A DNA stretch of 9,785 nt from Burkholderiaceae bacterium (GTDB lineage: Bacteria; Pseudomonadota; Gammaproteobacteria; Burkholderiales; Burkholderiaceae_C). A program made the position numbers and the translations under genes. The notes under the pieces were generated by a model. It saw only the letters and a program-made list of their open reading frames with translations, made no database searches and was not told the DNA's origin. This document shows, piece by piece, positions 1-7,297 of the stretch (its first letter is position 1; each line of letters opens with the position of its first letter). The stretch covers positions 1-9,785 of the forward strand of contig JALQVQ010000056.1 in NCBI GenBank assembly GCA_023260315.1, in the 5' to 3' direction.

Positions 1-1
1 A

Positions 2-610
2 GACGCGCATTGTGCCCCCATCTTGGAACAACTGGAGGCCATGCAGCGCTTGGTGAAGGCGGGCAAAGTTCGCGCGATTGGTGTTTCAAACGAGACCCCG
101 TATGGCGTTCACGAGTTTGTGCGCTTGGCTGAGGTGCACAGCTTGCCCCGTATTGCCACGGTTCAAAACGCTTTTAACTTGGTGAATCGGTCGGTCGAGA
201 ACGCGTTGTCAGAGAGCTTGCATCGGCTCGAGGTTGATCTGTTGGCATACTCGCCGCTGGCATTCGGCTTGTTGACGGGCAAATACGATGAAACAGGCCT
301 TGCACATGACGGGCCACCGCAAGGCCGTCTGGCGATCTACGAGTCCACGCGAAAGCAACGTTGGGGACGGCCGCGTGCCCTAGAAGCGGCCAGGCAATAC
401 AATGCGCTGGCCCGAAGCAAAGGCCTCACACCACTTCAGATGGCGCTGGCTTTTTGTTATCAGCATTGGGTCGCTAAAAGCACCATCATTGGTGTGATTG
501 ACTGCGCGCAGCTTGATGCATGCCTTGATGCCTACCACTGTCACTTGGATACGGATACTTTGGCTGCGATCGATGCCTTGCGATTTGAGTGGGGCGACCC
601 TGCGGTATAA
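2..610 (+). CDS. tas: Tas-like aldo/keto reductase, C-terminal part (5' end outside window)
   Basis: The reading frame is open from base 2 to the TAA at 608-610, so the gene starts upstream of the window and only about 202 residues are seen. The visible part is the C-terminal half of a (beta/alpha)8 aldo/keto reductase, an NADPH-dependent cytosolic oxidoreductase family. The frame passes from ILEQLEAM into KAGKVRAIGVSNETPYGV, the strand-helix segment typical of Tas-type members, then LLAYSPLAFGLLTGKY, the next conserved barrel strand. Late STIIGVID resembles the cofactor-phosphate segment. The catalytic Asp-Tyr-Lys-His set lies upstream and cannot be checked. A TTG at 23 could be read as a start, but coding similarity continues before it, so it is internal. 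The physiological substrate of Tas proteins is not well defined; the E. coli member was named from a tyrosine-auxotrophy suppression phenotype. Confidence 0.85.
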   Translation, partial: DAHCAPILEQLEAMQRLVKAGKVRAIGVSNETPYGVHEFVRLAEVHSLPRIATVQNAFNLVNRSVENALSESLHRLEVDLLAYSPLAFGLLTGKYDETGLAHDGPPQGRLAIYESTRKQRWGRPRALEAARQYNALARSKGLTPLQMALAFCYQHWVAKSTIIGVIDCAQLDACLDAYHCHLDTDTLAAIDALRFEWGDPAV

Positions 611-633
611 AGCGGACCGCGTCTTTTATTTTT
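602..633 (+). terminator. Possible intrinsic terminator after tas
   Basis: GCGGT at 602-606 pairs perfectly with ACCGC at 616-620 around a 9-base loop that contains the tas stop codon. The stem is followed after three bases by a T-rich run (TTTTATTTTT, 624-633). The stem is only 5 bp but GC-rich. It sits in the 39-bp gap before plsY, so it would separate tas from the plsY unit. The pairing is seen; termination is inferred. Confidence 0.45.
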
Positions 634-649
634 CACCAACCAGGACATC

Positions 650-1285
650 ATGAACGCCTCATTCGCCCTCTGGATGCCAGTGCTAACCGTCATTGCAGCC
701 TATTTTTTAGGCTCAATCGCCTTCGCTATTTTGGTCAGCCGAGCGATGGGCCTCTCTGACCCCAGAACCTTCGGTAGTCGCAACCCGGGCGCCACCAATG
801 TGCTGCGATCAGGTAAGCGATCGGCGGCCATCGCCACACTTGTGTTGGATGCGCTGAAAGGCTATGCCCCCGTGTTTTTGATGCTGCAAATGGCCAGCGC
901 TTGGGGTGTTGCGGGCACGGCGTCCGAGTGGGCTGCCTTGGCTGGACTGGCGGCATTTTTGGGTCATTTGTACCCCGTCTTTTTTAGGTTCAAAGGCGGT
1001 AAGGGCGTGGCAACGGCGGTGGGCGTGTTGTTTGGCCTTGAGCCAACGCTGGGCTTGGCGTGCCTGGGTACTTTTTTGATCCTGGTCTATTTCAGCCGCT
1101 TTGTATCGCTGGCATCGGTGGTGGCGGCGGTATTTGCACCGTTTTACTGGTTGTTCGGCCACGGTGTGGCTTGGCAGGCAGGTGCCGCCTCCACGGCGTG
1201 TTTGACCGTGATGTCTCTGATGCTGATATGGCGTCACCGCGAAAATCTTCAGCGAATCATGAAAGGCACAGAGAGCAAGCTATGA
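650..1285 (+). CDS. plsY: Glycerol-3-phosphate acyltransferase PlsY
   Basis: PlsY is an integral inner-membrane enzyme that transfers an acyl group from acyl-phosphate (made by PlsX) to the sn-1 position of glycerol-3-phosphate, giving lysophosphatidic acid, the first committed step of phospholipid synthesis. The 211-residue product has the usual family length and several hydrophobic segments. The three cytoplasmic signature motifs are visible: GSRNPGATNVLR at 42-53, GHLYPVFFRFKGGKGVAT at about 105-122 (phosphate-binding glycine-rich loop), and a C-terminal WRHRENLQRIMKG. Start is the ATG at 650, with a short AGGA at 642-645. The gene ends at the TGA at 1283-1285, overlapping the ATG of the RidA-family gene by 4 bases, so the two are probably co-transcribed and translationally coupled. 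No clear promoter is seen in the 39-bp gap upstream. Confidence 0.96.
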   Translation: MNASFALWMPVLTVIAAYFLGSIAFAILVSRAMGLSDPRTFGSRNPGATNVLRSGKRSAAIATLVLDALKGYAPVFLMLQMASAWGVAGTASEWAALAGLAAFLGHLYPVFFRFKGGKGVATAVGVLFGLEPTLGLACLGTFLILVYFSRFVSLASVVAAVFAPFYWLFGHGVAWQAGAASTACLTVMSLMLIWRHRENLQRIMKGTESKL

Positions 1286-1653
1286 GTCAGATCCAAGACA
1301 ACGGTATCACCCGTTTCCACGTGGGCGCACGCCTGAGCGAGTCAGCGGTTTACAACGGTGTCGTCTATCTGGCAGGCATGGTTCCAGAGGCTGGCGATAT
1401 TGACATCGAGGGGCAAACCCGCGATGTGTTGAATCAAATTGAGCATCGCCTGATTGAGGCGGGCAGTGACAAAACGCGCTTGTTGCGGGTGCAAATCTAC
1501 CTCAGCAACATTGACGACATTGGCGCCATGAATGCCGTTTGGGATGCCTGGGTCGCGCCGGGTCATGCGCCACCCCGCGCCACGGTTGAGGCGCGACTCG
1601 CCAACCCCAATTACAAAATCGAGGTTGTCGCCACAGCGGCGGTTAATCCCTGA
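1282..1653 (+). CDS. RidA/YjgF/UK114-family protein
   Basis: This is a 123-residue member of the RidA superfamily. RidA itself hydrolyses reactive enamine/imine intermediates released by PLP enzymes; many paralogues have other or unknown substrates. The sequence shows the family core: [12 protein letters not shown] near 24-35, then the helix and strand segment with [12 protein letters not shown] at 67-78, then [14 protein letters not shown] at about 94-106. Arg99 aligns with the catalytic arginine of active RidA enzymes (Arg105 in E. coli RidA), so deaminase activity is possible. The [24 protein letters not shown] ending resembles the YoaB-like branch more than archetypal RidA, so no gene symbol is given. 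Start is the ATG at 1282, preceded by GAGAG at 1271-1275 and overlapping the plsY stop. The same frame is open upstream to 1060, but that part only shadows plsY. The last 11 bases overlap yajQ on the other strand. Confidence 0.93.
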   Translation: MSQIQDNGITRFHVGARLSESAVYNGVVYLAGMVPEAGDIDIEGQTRDVLNQIEHRLIEAGSDKTRLLRVQIYLSNIDDIGAMNAVWDAWVAPGHAPPRATVEARLANPNYKIEVVATAAVNP

Positions 1654-2128
1654 AGTTATTGAACGTCAGTGGCAGATCTGGGATCTCTGAGCGAATCAGT
1701 GCCATCGCGGCTTGCAGGTCATCGCGCTTGGCGCCGGTGACCCTCACGCTATCACCTTGAATGGCCCCTTGCACCTTTAGCTTGCTGCCTTTTAAAACCT
1801 GCTGAATCTTTTTGCCGTCCTCAGACGCGATGCCGCTTCGCACCGTGGCGACTTGCTTAACGCGGTCGCCGCCGATTTTCTCAACTTTTCCCATGTCGAT
1901 GAAGCGCACGTCAACGTTGCGCTTGGTGAGCTTGTTGCGCATGATGTCATCGATTTGAGTCAGCTGAAAATCCGCGTCACCGGTCATCGTGATCTCTTTG
2001 TCTTTCAGCTCAATGGCGGCAGAGGTTCCCTTGAAGTCAAAGCGGTTGCCGATCTCTTTGGCCGCTTGGTCAATGGCGTTTTTAACCTCGACGAAGTCAG
2101 GTTCCATAACGGTGTCGAATGAGGGCAT
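1643..2128 (-). CDS. yajQ: YajQ-family nucleotide-binding protein (UPF0234)
   Basis: The 161-residue product matches YajQ in length and wording throughout: [20 protein letters not shown] at the start, RFDFKGTSA at about 29-37, a central [12 protein letters not shown] segment, and the characteristic end [10 protein letters not shown]. YajQ is a small cytosolic protein with two ferredoxin-like domains; E. coli and Haemophilus members bind nucleotides or RNA, and a Xanthomonas member binds cyclic di-GMP and works with a transcription factor. Which role applies here cannot be told from sequence. The start is the ATG at 2128-2126, supported by a good ribosome-binding site on the minus strand (AGGAAAA, positions 2142-2136, 7 bases from the ATG). 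The stop overlaps the 3' end of the RidA-family gene by 11 bp, so the two messages are antisense at their ends. Its promoter must lie in or near the first codons of the divergent murB. Confidence 0.95.
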   Translation of the reverse strand: MPSFDTVMEPDFVEVKNAIDQAAKEIGNRFDFKGTSAAIELKDKEITMTGDADFQLTQIDDIMRNKLTKRNVDVRFIDMGKVEKIGGDRVKQVATVRSGIASEDGKKIQQVLKGSKLKVQGAIQGDSVRVTGAKRDDLQAAMALIRSEIPDLPLTFNNFRD

Positions 2129-2150
2129 GGGCTGGTTTTCCTAAATTTAG

Positions 2151-2159
2151 TGCGACAAT
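2151..2159 (+). promoter_or_regulatory. Extended -10 box upstream of murB
   Basis: TGCGACAAT reads as an extended -10 (TGn followed by GACAAT, four of six matches to TATAAT). No good -35 hexamer stands 16-18 bp upstream, as is common for extended -10 promoters. A start about 7 bases downstream would fall at roughly 2166, the A of the murB ATG, implying little or no 5' leader. The motif is seen; promoter activity is inferred. Confidence 0.4.
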
Positions 2160-2165
2160 TTCGTG

Positions 2166-3233
2166 ATGTCGGAACCAGCAATATTAGTGCAGAAAAACGT
2201 TTCACTGCAAGCCTTCAACACCTTTGGCATTGCAGCGCGTGCGCGCGAGCTGATTGTGGTGCGCAGTGCGCAAGACGCACAGGACGCCGTCAGGGCAGGC
2301 TTGCTGGCAGATCGGCCGTGTTTTGTATTGGGTGGTGGCAGCAACATTGTTTTGACGTCGGATGTTTCTGCACTTGTCTTAAAGGTTGAAATCCCCGGAA
2401 TGTCACTGGTGGCAGAAACCGATCGGCACTGGATTGTTGCTGCAGGTGCCGGTGTGAATTGGCATACCTTCGTTCATTGGACCGTTGCGCAGGGCTGGCC
2501 AGGGCTCGAGAACCTGGCGCTCATTCCAGGTGTTTGCGGGGCGGCACCCGTACAAAATATTGGCGCGTATGGCGTCGAGCTTCAAGATCGCTTTCATTCA
2601 CTGGATGCGGTCGACCTTCAGACGGGCGACGTGTTCACGCTGCAGCCTGATCAATGCGGTTTTGGGTATCGCGACTCCGTTTTTAAACACCAACCCGCGA
2701 CGGCAAATGCCATGGGGTTGAAAGGGCGGGCGTTGATCACGACGGTTCGCTTCGCATTGCCCAAGCGGTGGGTACCCGAGTTGGGCTATCTCGATCTGCA
2801 AAAGCAAGTGGCTGCGACGGGCATCGACAACCCCACGCCGCAGCAGGTGCTGGCGTGGGTGGTTGCGATACGTCAAGCGAAGTTGCCAGACCCCACGGTG
2901 ATTGGCAATGCGGGTAGTTTCTTCAAGAACCCAACCGTCTCTCCCGAACAGTGTGCAGACATCATTGGGCGTGAACCCAATCTGGTTCACTATCCCCTGG
3001 CCGATGGGCGCATCAAGCTGGCGGCGGGGTGGTTGATCGACGCGTGCGGCTGGCGGGGGAAGTCCATCGGGTTGGCGGGCGTTTACGAGAAGCAGGCCCT
3101 GGTGCTGGTGAACCGGGGTGATGCGCGTAACGCGGTGACAGGCGGCGAGGTGATGACCCTCGCCAAGGCCATTCAAACCAGTGTGTTTGAGCGATTCGGG
3201 CTCATGCTAGAGCCCGAACCCGAGGTCATCTAA
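2166..3233 (+). CDS. murB: UDP-N-acetylenolpyruvoylglucosamine reductase MurB (type I)
   Basis: MurB is the cytosolic FAD enzyme that uses NADPH to reduce UDP-GlcNAc-enolpyruvate to UDP-MurNAc, the second committed step of peptidoglycan precursor synthesis. The 355-residue product has the FAD-binding segment FVLGGGSNIVL near 53-63, then NLALIPGVCGAAPVQNIGAY, the flavin loop. The type I signature Tyr-Arg is present in YRDSVFK (Arg169, equivalent to E. coli Arg159). GNAGSFFKNP supplies the proton-donor serine (Ser251, E. coli Ser229), and the C-terminal LEPEPE carries the catalytic glutamate (Glu351 by alignment to E. coli Glu325). All three are intact. The ATG at 2166 is chosen; a GTG sits directly before it at 2163. 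Neither has a visible Shine-Dalgarno, and the -10-like box ends at 2159. The flavin loop reads VCG where E. coli has CVG. The gene ends 3 bp from the convergent argG stop. Confidence 0.96.
   Translation: MSEPAILVQKNVSLQAFNTFGIAARARELIVVRSAQDAQDAVRAGLLADRPCFVLGGGSNIVLTSDVSALVLKVEIPGMSLVAETDRHWIVAAGAGVNWHTFVHWTVAQGWPGLENLALIPGVCGAAPVQNIGAYGVELQDRFHSLDAVDLQTGDVFTLQPDQCGFGYRDSVFKHQPATANAMGLKGRALITTVRFALPKRWVPELGYLDLQKQVAATGIDNPTPQQVLAWVVAIRQAKLPDPTVIGNAGSFFKNPTVSPEQCADIIGREPNLVHYPLADGRIKLAAGWLIDACGWRGKSIGLAGVYEKQALVLVNRGDARNAVTGGEVMTLAKAIQTSVFERFGLMLEPEPEVI
3195..3218. repeat. Perfect 9-bp inverted repeat inside the murB 3' end
   Basis: TTCGGGCTC (3195-3203) and GAGCCCGAA (3210-3218) are exact reverse complements around a 6-base loop. 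It covers murB codons for F-G-L-M-L-E-P-E, including the catalytic glutamate, 12 bases before the stop codon. For argG it lies just beyond the stop, so both convergent messages would carry the same hairpin. There is no T tract directly after it on either strand (a T5 run comes 22 bases later at 3241-3245 on the plus strand), so it is not a classical terminator. Confidence 0.5.
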
Positions 3234-3236
3234 GCC

Positions 3237-4642
<1,406 letters not shown>

Positions 4643-4644
4643 TG

Positions 4645-4671
4645 ATTGTAGTGGAGCGAGGTCGCCGGCAA
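4645..4671 (-). promoter_or_regulatory. argG: Probable argG promoter
   Basis: On the minus strand TACAAT (4650-4645) matches the -10 consensus at five of six bases. A weak -35-like TTGCCG (4671-4666) lies upstream with a short 15-bp spacer. Initiation would be expected near 4640, giving a leader of about 60 bases that starts with the stem-loop. The -10 is convincing by eye; the -35 is not. Confidence 0.5.
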
Positions 4672-4687
4672 GGGCACGACGCTGTTT

Positions 4688-5062
4688 TCAAACGCGATTT
4701 GACCAATCGGCGGGGTCAAAGCCGACCGTTACGTCGCCGTTCGCCCACACCACGACGGGCCGCTTGATGACGCTGGGGAGCCGGATTGCCAGTTTTTGAG
4801 CGCTATCGGCATCGGTGATGGCGGCTTTTTCCTCATCGCTCAGTTGGCGCCAGGTGGTTCCCTTGCGGTTAATGAGCACGGCCCAATCGACCTGCTGGAG
4901 CCATTGGGTGACCCTGTCGCCGGTCAGACCTTGCTTTTTAAAGTCGTGGAAGGTGATCTCAATGCCCTGCGCTGTCAGCCAGGCGCGGGCCTTTTTGACG
5001 GTGTCGCAGTTGGGGATACCAAAAACCTGAACGGTGGCGGGGGAGAGCGCTGGTGTATTCAT
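4688..5062 (-). CDS. yffB: ArsC/Spx/MgsR-family thioredoxin-fold protein (YffB-like)
   Basis: This 124-residue protein belongs to the arsenate reductase-like (ArsC/Spx) branch of the thioredoxin fold and most resembles E. coli YffB. The N-terminal strand leads into FGIPNCDTVKKARAWL, with Cys19 as the only cysteine, followed by FHDFKKQGL, LINRKGTTWRQL and the signature SVIKRPVV near the C-terminus. A single N-terminal Cys is compatible with a glutathione-dependent monothiol reductase, but YffB-type proteins have no firmly established arsenate reductase role, so the substrate is unknown. The start is the ATG at 5062-5060. The frame is open further upstream to 5332, but that stretch runs antisense through folC and lacks family similarity. 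A weak GAGAGG lies about 15 bases upstream. The gene diverges from folC across 76 bp and lies upstream of argG in the same direction, without a clear terminator between. Confidence 0.9.
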   Translation of the reverse strand: MNTPALSPATVQVFGIPNCDTVKKARAWLTAQGIEITFHDFKKQGLTGDRVTQWLQQVDWAVLINRKGTTWRQLSDEEKAAITDADSAQKLAIRLPSVIKRPVVVWANGDVTVGFDPADWSNRV

Positions 5063-5101
5063 GTGTCTATTTTGCCGCCTCTCGGCAGGGGGTTGATTGG
5101 C

Positions 5102-5110
5102 TGAGACAAT
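5102..5110 (+). promoter_or_regulatory. Candidate extended -10 for the folC operon
   Basis: TGAGACAAT has the same TGn-GACAAT form as the box before murB. It lies in the 76-bp divergent gap, 28 bases before the folC ATG. The opposite strand of nearly the same bases reads TATTGT (5112-5107), a weaker -10-like hexamer that could serve the divergent ArsC/Spx-like gene. No clear -35 is seen for either direction, so this is a tentative call. Confidence 0.35.
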
Positions 5111-5138
5111 ACGGGCTCTGATTATTTGACGATTTCCC

Positions 5139-6482
5139 ATGCCCCATACGCCTGCCTTGCCCCAAAACCTGCCCGATTGGCTCAACCACCTCGAGCGTCT
5201 GCACCCAGTCGCTATCGACATGGGCTTGGATCGTGTGCGGCAAGTTGCGCAGAAAATGCCCGACGGGCTGGCCATGCCGTGCCCGGTGATCACAGTGGCG
5301 GGAACCAATGGCAAGGGGTCCACATGTGCCATGTTGGAGGCGATTTTGTCGCAGTCGGGCTACCGCACTGCGCTCTACACCTCACCGCATCTGGTGGATT
5401 TCGAGGAGCGTTGCCGCTTGAACGGTGACCTTGCGACGGCCGAGCAGTTGTGCGCCGCGTTCGAGGTCGTCGCAAACGCGTGTGAAGCCGCTGGTGGGGT
5501 TTCGTTGACCTACTTCGAATTCACCACACTTGGCATCCTGCGCCTCATGCAGATCGCTCGCCCCGATGTTGTGATCTTGGAGGTGGGACTGGGGGGGCGG
5601 CTCGACGCCGTTAACGTGGTGGATGCCGACTGCGCCATCATCACCAGCGTCGATCTCGACCATCAAGCCTACCTCGGGGATACCCGCGAGGCCATCGGAC
5701 GCGAGAAGGCGGGCATCATGCGCGCTGGCAAGCCAGTCATCGTCAGTGACCCGGTGCCGCCTGCCAGCGTGACGGATCATGCGCAGGCTGTTGGCGCTGA
5801 CGCTTGGCTTTTGGGGCGCGACTTCAACGTCTCCGGCGATAAGCAGCAATGGGGCTGGGCCGGGCGGGGGCGTCGCTATGCAGGTCTTGCTTATCCAGCC
5901 CTTCGTGGTGCCAATCAGCTGCTGAACGCAGCCGGGGTTTTGGCAGCGCTTGAGGCCATGCGGCCGCTGTTGCCAGTCACGGCGCAGTCCATTCGAGCTG
6001 GTCTGTCCTTGGTGAGCTTGCCTGGCCGGTTTCAAATTGTCCCTGGTGAACCCAACTTGGTCTTGGACGTGGCGCACAACCCGCACGCCGTCGCCACCTT
6101 GGTGGCCAATTTGGACGCCATGGGGTACTTCCCCGCCACCCACGTTGTGTTTGGTTGCATGGCCGATAAAGACGTGGTCACCATGCTCCAAAAATTAGGT
6201 CCCTTGGTGGACCACTGGTATTTCAGCGATCTGCCCCTGCCGCGAGCCCTTGGTTCAGCGGCTTTGGCTGACGCGGCGCGCGCCGTTGATGCCTGTGGCA
6301 AGGCGTCAAAGGCTTGCTTTTCAGACCCGCAAAGCGCCCTTGATGCCGCTGTCGCTGCAGCGTCCCCCGCTGATAGAATCATCGTGTGCGGGTCGTTCTT
6401 CACGGTGGGTGGCGTTTTAAAGCACGGTTTACCGCGTCTCAACGCGAAGCACTTGGGTGGTGGCGACACGCAAAATATTTAG
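5139..6482 (+). CDS. folC: Bifunctional dihydrofolate synthase / folylpolyglutamate synthase FolC
   Basis: FolC ligates glutamate to dihydropteroate, making dihydrofolate, and then extends tetrahydrofolate with further glutamates, each with ATP hydrolysis. It is a cytosolic Mur-ligase relative. The 447-residue product shows the ATP loop VAGTNGKGST (P-loop 55-61), YTSPHLVDFEER (substrate-binding loop), LEVGLGGRLDAVNVVD, and SVDLDHQAYLGDT followed by REKAGIM, where Lys190 is the position expected to be carbamylated. The second domain begins near LPGRFQIV and has DVAHNPHA (310-317) and a late IIVCGSFFTVGG. The start is the ATG at 5139; no Shine-Dalgarno is visible, but the family N-terminus (LPDWLNHLERLHP) fits. 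It heads the run folC - SPOR gene - cvpA - purF - metZ. In many proteobacteria accD lies directly upstream; here the divergent ArsC/Spx-like gene is there instead. FolC supplies the folates on which purine and methionine synthesis further down the run depend. Confidence 0.96.
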   Translation: MPHTPALPQNLPDWLNHLERLHPVAIDMGLDRVRQVAQKMPDGLAMPCPVITVAGTNGKGSTCAMLEAILSQSGYRTALYTSPHLVDFEERCRLNGDLATAEQLCAAFEVVANACEAAGGVSLTYFEFTTLGILRLMQIARPDVVILEVGLGGRLDAVNVVDADCAIITSVDLDHQAYLGDTREAIGREKAGIMRAGKPVIVSDPVPPASVTDHAQAVGADAWLLGRDFNVSGDKQQWGWAGRGRRYAGLAYPALRGANQLLNAAGVLAALEAMRPLLPVTAQSIRAGLSLVSLPGRFQIVPGEPNLVLDVAHNPHAVATLVANLDAMGYFPATHVVFGCMADKDVVTMLQKLGPLVDHWYFSDLPLPRALGSAALADAARAVDACGKASKACFSDPQSALDAAVAAASPADRIIVCGSFFTVGGVLKHGLPRLNAKHLGGGDTQNI

Positions 6483-6522
6483 TTTTCGGTATTTCGAACG
6501 AAAGTCCCTGCGATTCAGTCCT

Positions 6523-7278
6523 ATGTTTAAGTCCCGCAAAGAAGGTCGCCCTGACCGAAGCGAAAGCATCGAGACGATCCGCAGTCAGGCGCAGTACCGC
6601 CTTGTGGGAACGGCGCTTTTGGTCACCGCAGCGGTGATTAGCTTTTCAATTTTGTTTGACACCGAGCCTCGTACATTGGGCGTCGACATGCCAATCGCGA
6701 TTCCGGCGCAGGAAAAAGTGACGCCGATCCTGCCGCCGGTTGGGACCACAGAGCCTGCGAAAGCGGTGGCTCAAGCCCGTGTCCCTGACAACACCGTTGC
6801 CGAGGTGAAGGCAGCCCCTGAGCCAGCGCCTGACATTCCCGATGAAGACAGCGCTGCTGCCTCAGCGGTACAGGCCAAGCAACTGGCAGCAGACAAAGTT
6901 GCCGCAGAGAAAGCTGCCGCGGAGAAAGTTGCTGCAGACAAGGTTGCCGCCGAGAAAACTGCCGCCGATAAGGCTGATACGCAGCGTGCCGAGGCGATAC
7001 TCAACGGTAAGCCCAAAGCTGCCGCGAAGCTTGACTATCCCGACGACGGCAAGCGGCGCGTCATCCAAGTGGGTGCGTTTACCGAGAATAGCCGTGCCCG
7101 TGCCCTGCGCCTGAAGTTGGAGGCCGCGGGCATCAAAACAGTCGTGAATGTCGCAACGGTCAATGGCGAGCGCATGATACGCATCCGCGTGGGGCCCTAC
7201 ACGGACGCGCGTGAGCTCCAGACATACATCAACCGCATCGAAGGCATGGGTTTGGATGCCCGTGTGCTGACGTACTGA
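6523..7278 (+). CDS. dedD: DedD-like SPOR-domain membrane protein
   Basis: The 251-residue product has the three-part plan of DedD-type proteins. A short basic cytoplasmic N-terminus (MFKSRKEGRPDRS) precedes one membrane helix at about 26-45. A long Ala/Pro/Lys/Glu-rich periplasmic linker follows, then a C-terminal SPOR domain at about 176-251, from KRRVIQVGAF through RIRVGPYTDARE to the final ARVLTY. SPOR domains bind peptidoglycan strands stripped of stem peptides at the division septum, so a role in constriction is likely. The position between folC and cvpA is the classic dedD location, which supports the symbol. The ATG at 6523 is chosen. An in-frame GTG at 6457 would overlap folC and add 22 residues with no family resemblance; neither start has a strong ribosome-binding site. 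The linker contains six tandem AA(D/E)K(V/A/T) repeats. Confidence 0.88.
   Translation: MFKSRKEGRPDRSESIETIRSQAQYRLVGTALLVTAAVISFSILFDTEPRTLGVDMPIAIPAQEKVTPILPPVGTTEPAKAVAQARVPDNTVAEVKAAPEPAPDIPDEDSAAASAVQAKQLAADKVAAEKAAAEKVAADKVAAEKTAADKADTQRAEAILNGKPKAAAKLDYPDDGKRRVIQVGAFTENSRARALRLKLEAAGIKTVVNVATVNGERMIRIRVGPYTDARELQTYINRIEGMGLDARVLTY
6886..6975 (+). repeat. Six 15-bp tandem units coding AA(D/E)Kx pentapeptides
   Basis: Residues 122-151 of the SPOR protein are six consecutive pentapeptides: AADKV, AAEKA, AAEKV, AADKV, AAEKT, AADKA. The codons differ between units (GCA/GCC/GCG/GCT, GAC/GAT, AAA/AAG), so the peptide pattern is better kept than the DNA. The segment is charged and strongly helix-forming and probably makes a stiff rod between the membrane anchor and the SPOR domain. 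Confidence 0.85.
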
Positions 7279-7297
7279 TTGCCAGCAGGAACCCGAT

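Noticed and set aside
809..1237. 142-codon minus-strand frame inside plsY
   Set aside because: Gln/Arg/His-rich shadow of plsY with no motif.
1674..1686. AGATC-TGG-GATCT hairpin in the 3' part of yajQ near the convergent junction
   Set aside because: A 5-bp stem with a 3-base loop and no T run; this is expected by chance.
2598..3176. 192-codon minus-strand frame inside murB
   Set aside because: Antisense to a complete murB, with His/Arg/Pro-rich composition typical of shadow frames and no family resemblance.
5063..5332. Possible 90-residue N-terminal extension of the ArsC/Spx-like protein
   Set aside because: The extension runs antisense through the start of folC and has no thioredoxin-fold similarity. 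The ATG at 5062 gives the normal family length.
5382..6191. Long open frame (269 codons) on the minus strand inside folC
   Set aside because: It is fully antisense to an intact, well-recognised folC. The product has no recognisable domain and no ribosome-binding site was seen. It fits a codon-bias shadow in GC-rich DNA.
6492..6503. Small palindrome TTTCG-AA-CGAAA between folC and the SPOR gene
   Set aside because: Too short, with a 2-base loop and no T run, so neither a terminator nor a supportable operator.
6457..6522. GTG at 6457 as an alternative start for the SPOR gene, overlapping folC
   Set aside because: The added 22 residues do not look like family sequence, and the ATG at 6523 gives a typical short basic N-terminus before the membrane helix. 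Lack of a clear ribosome-binding site leaves some doubt.
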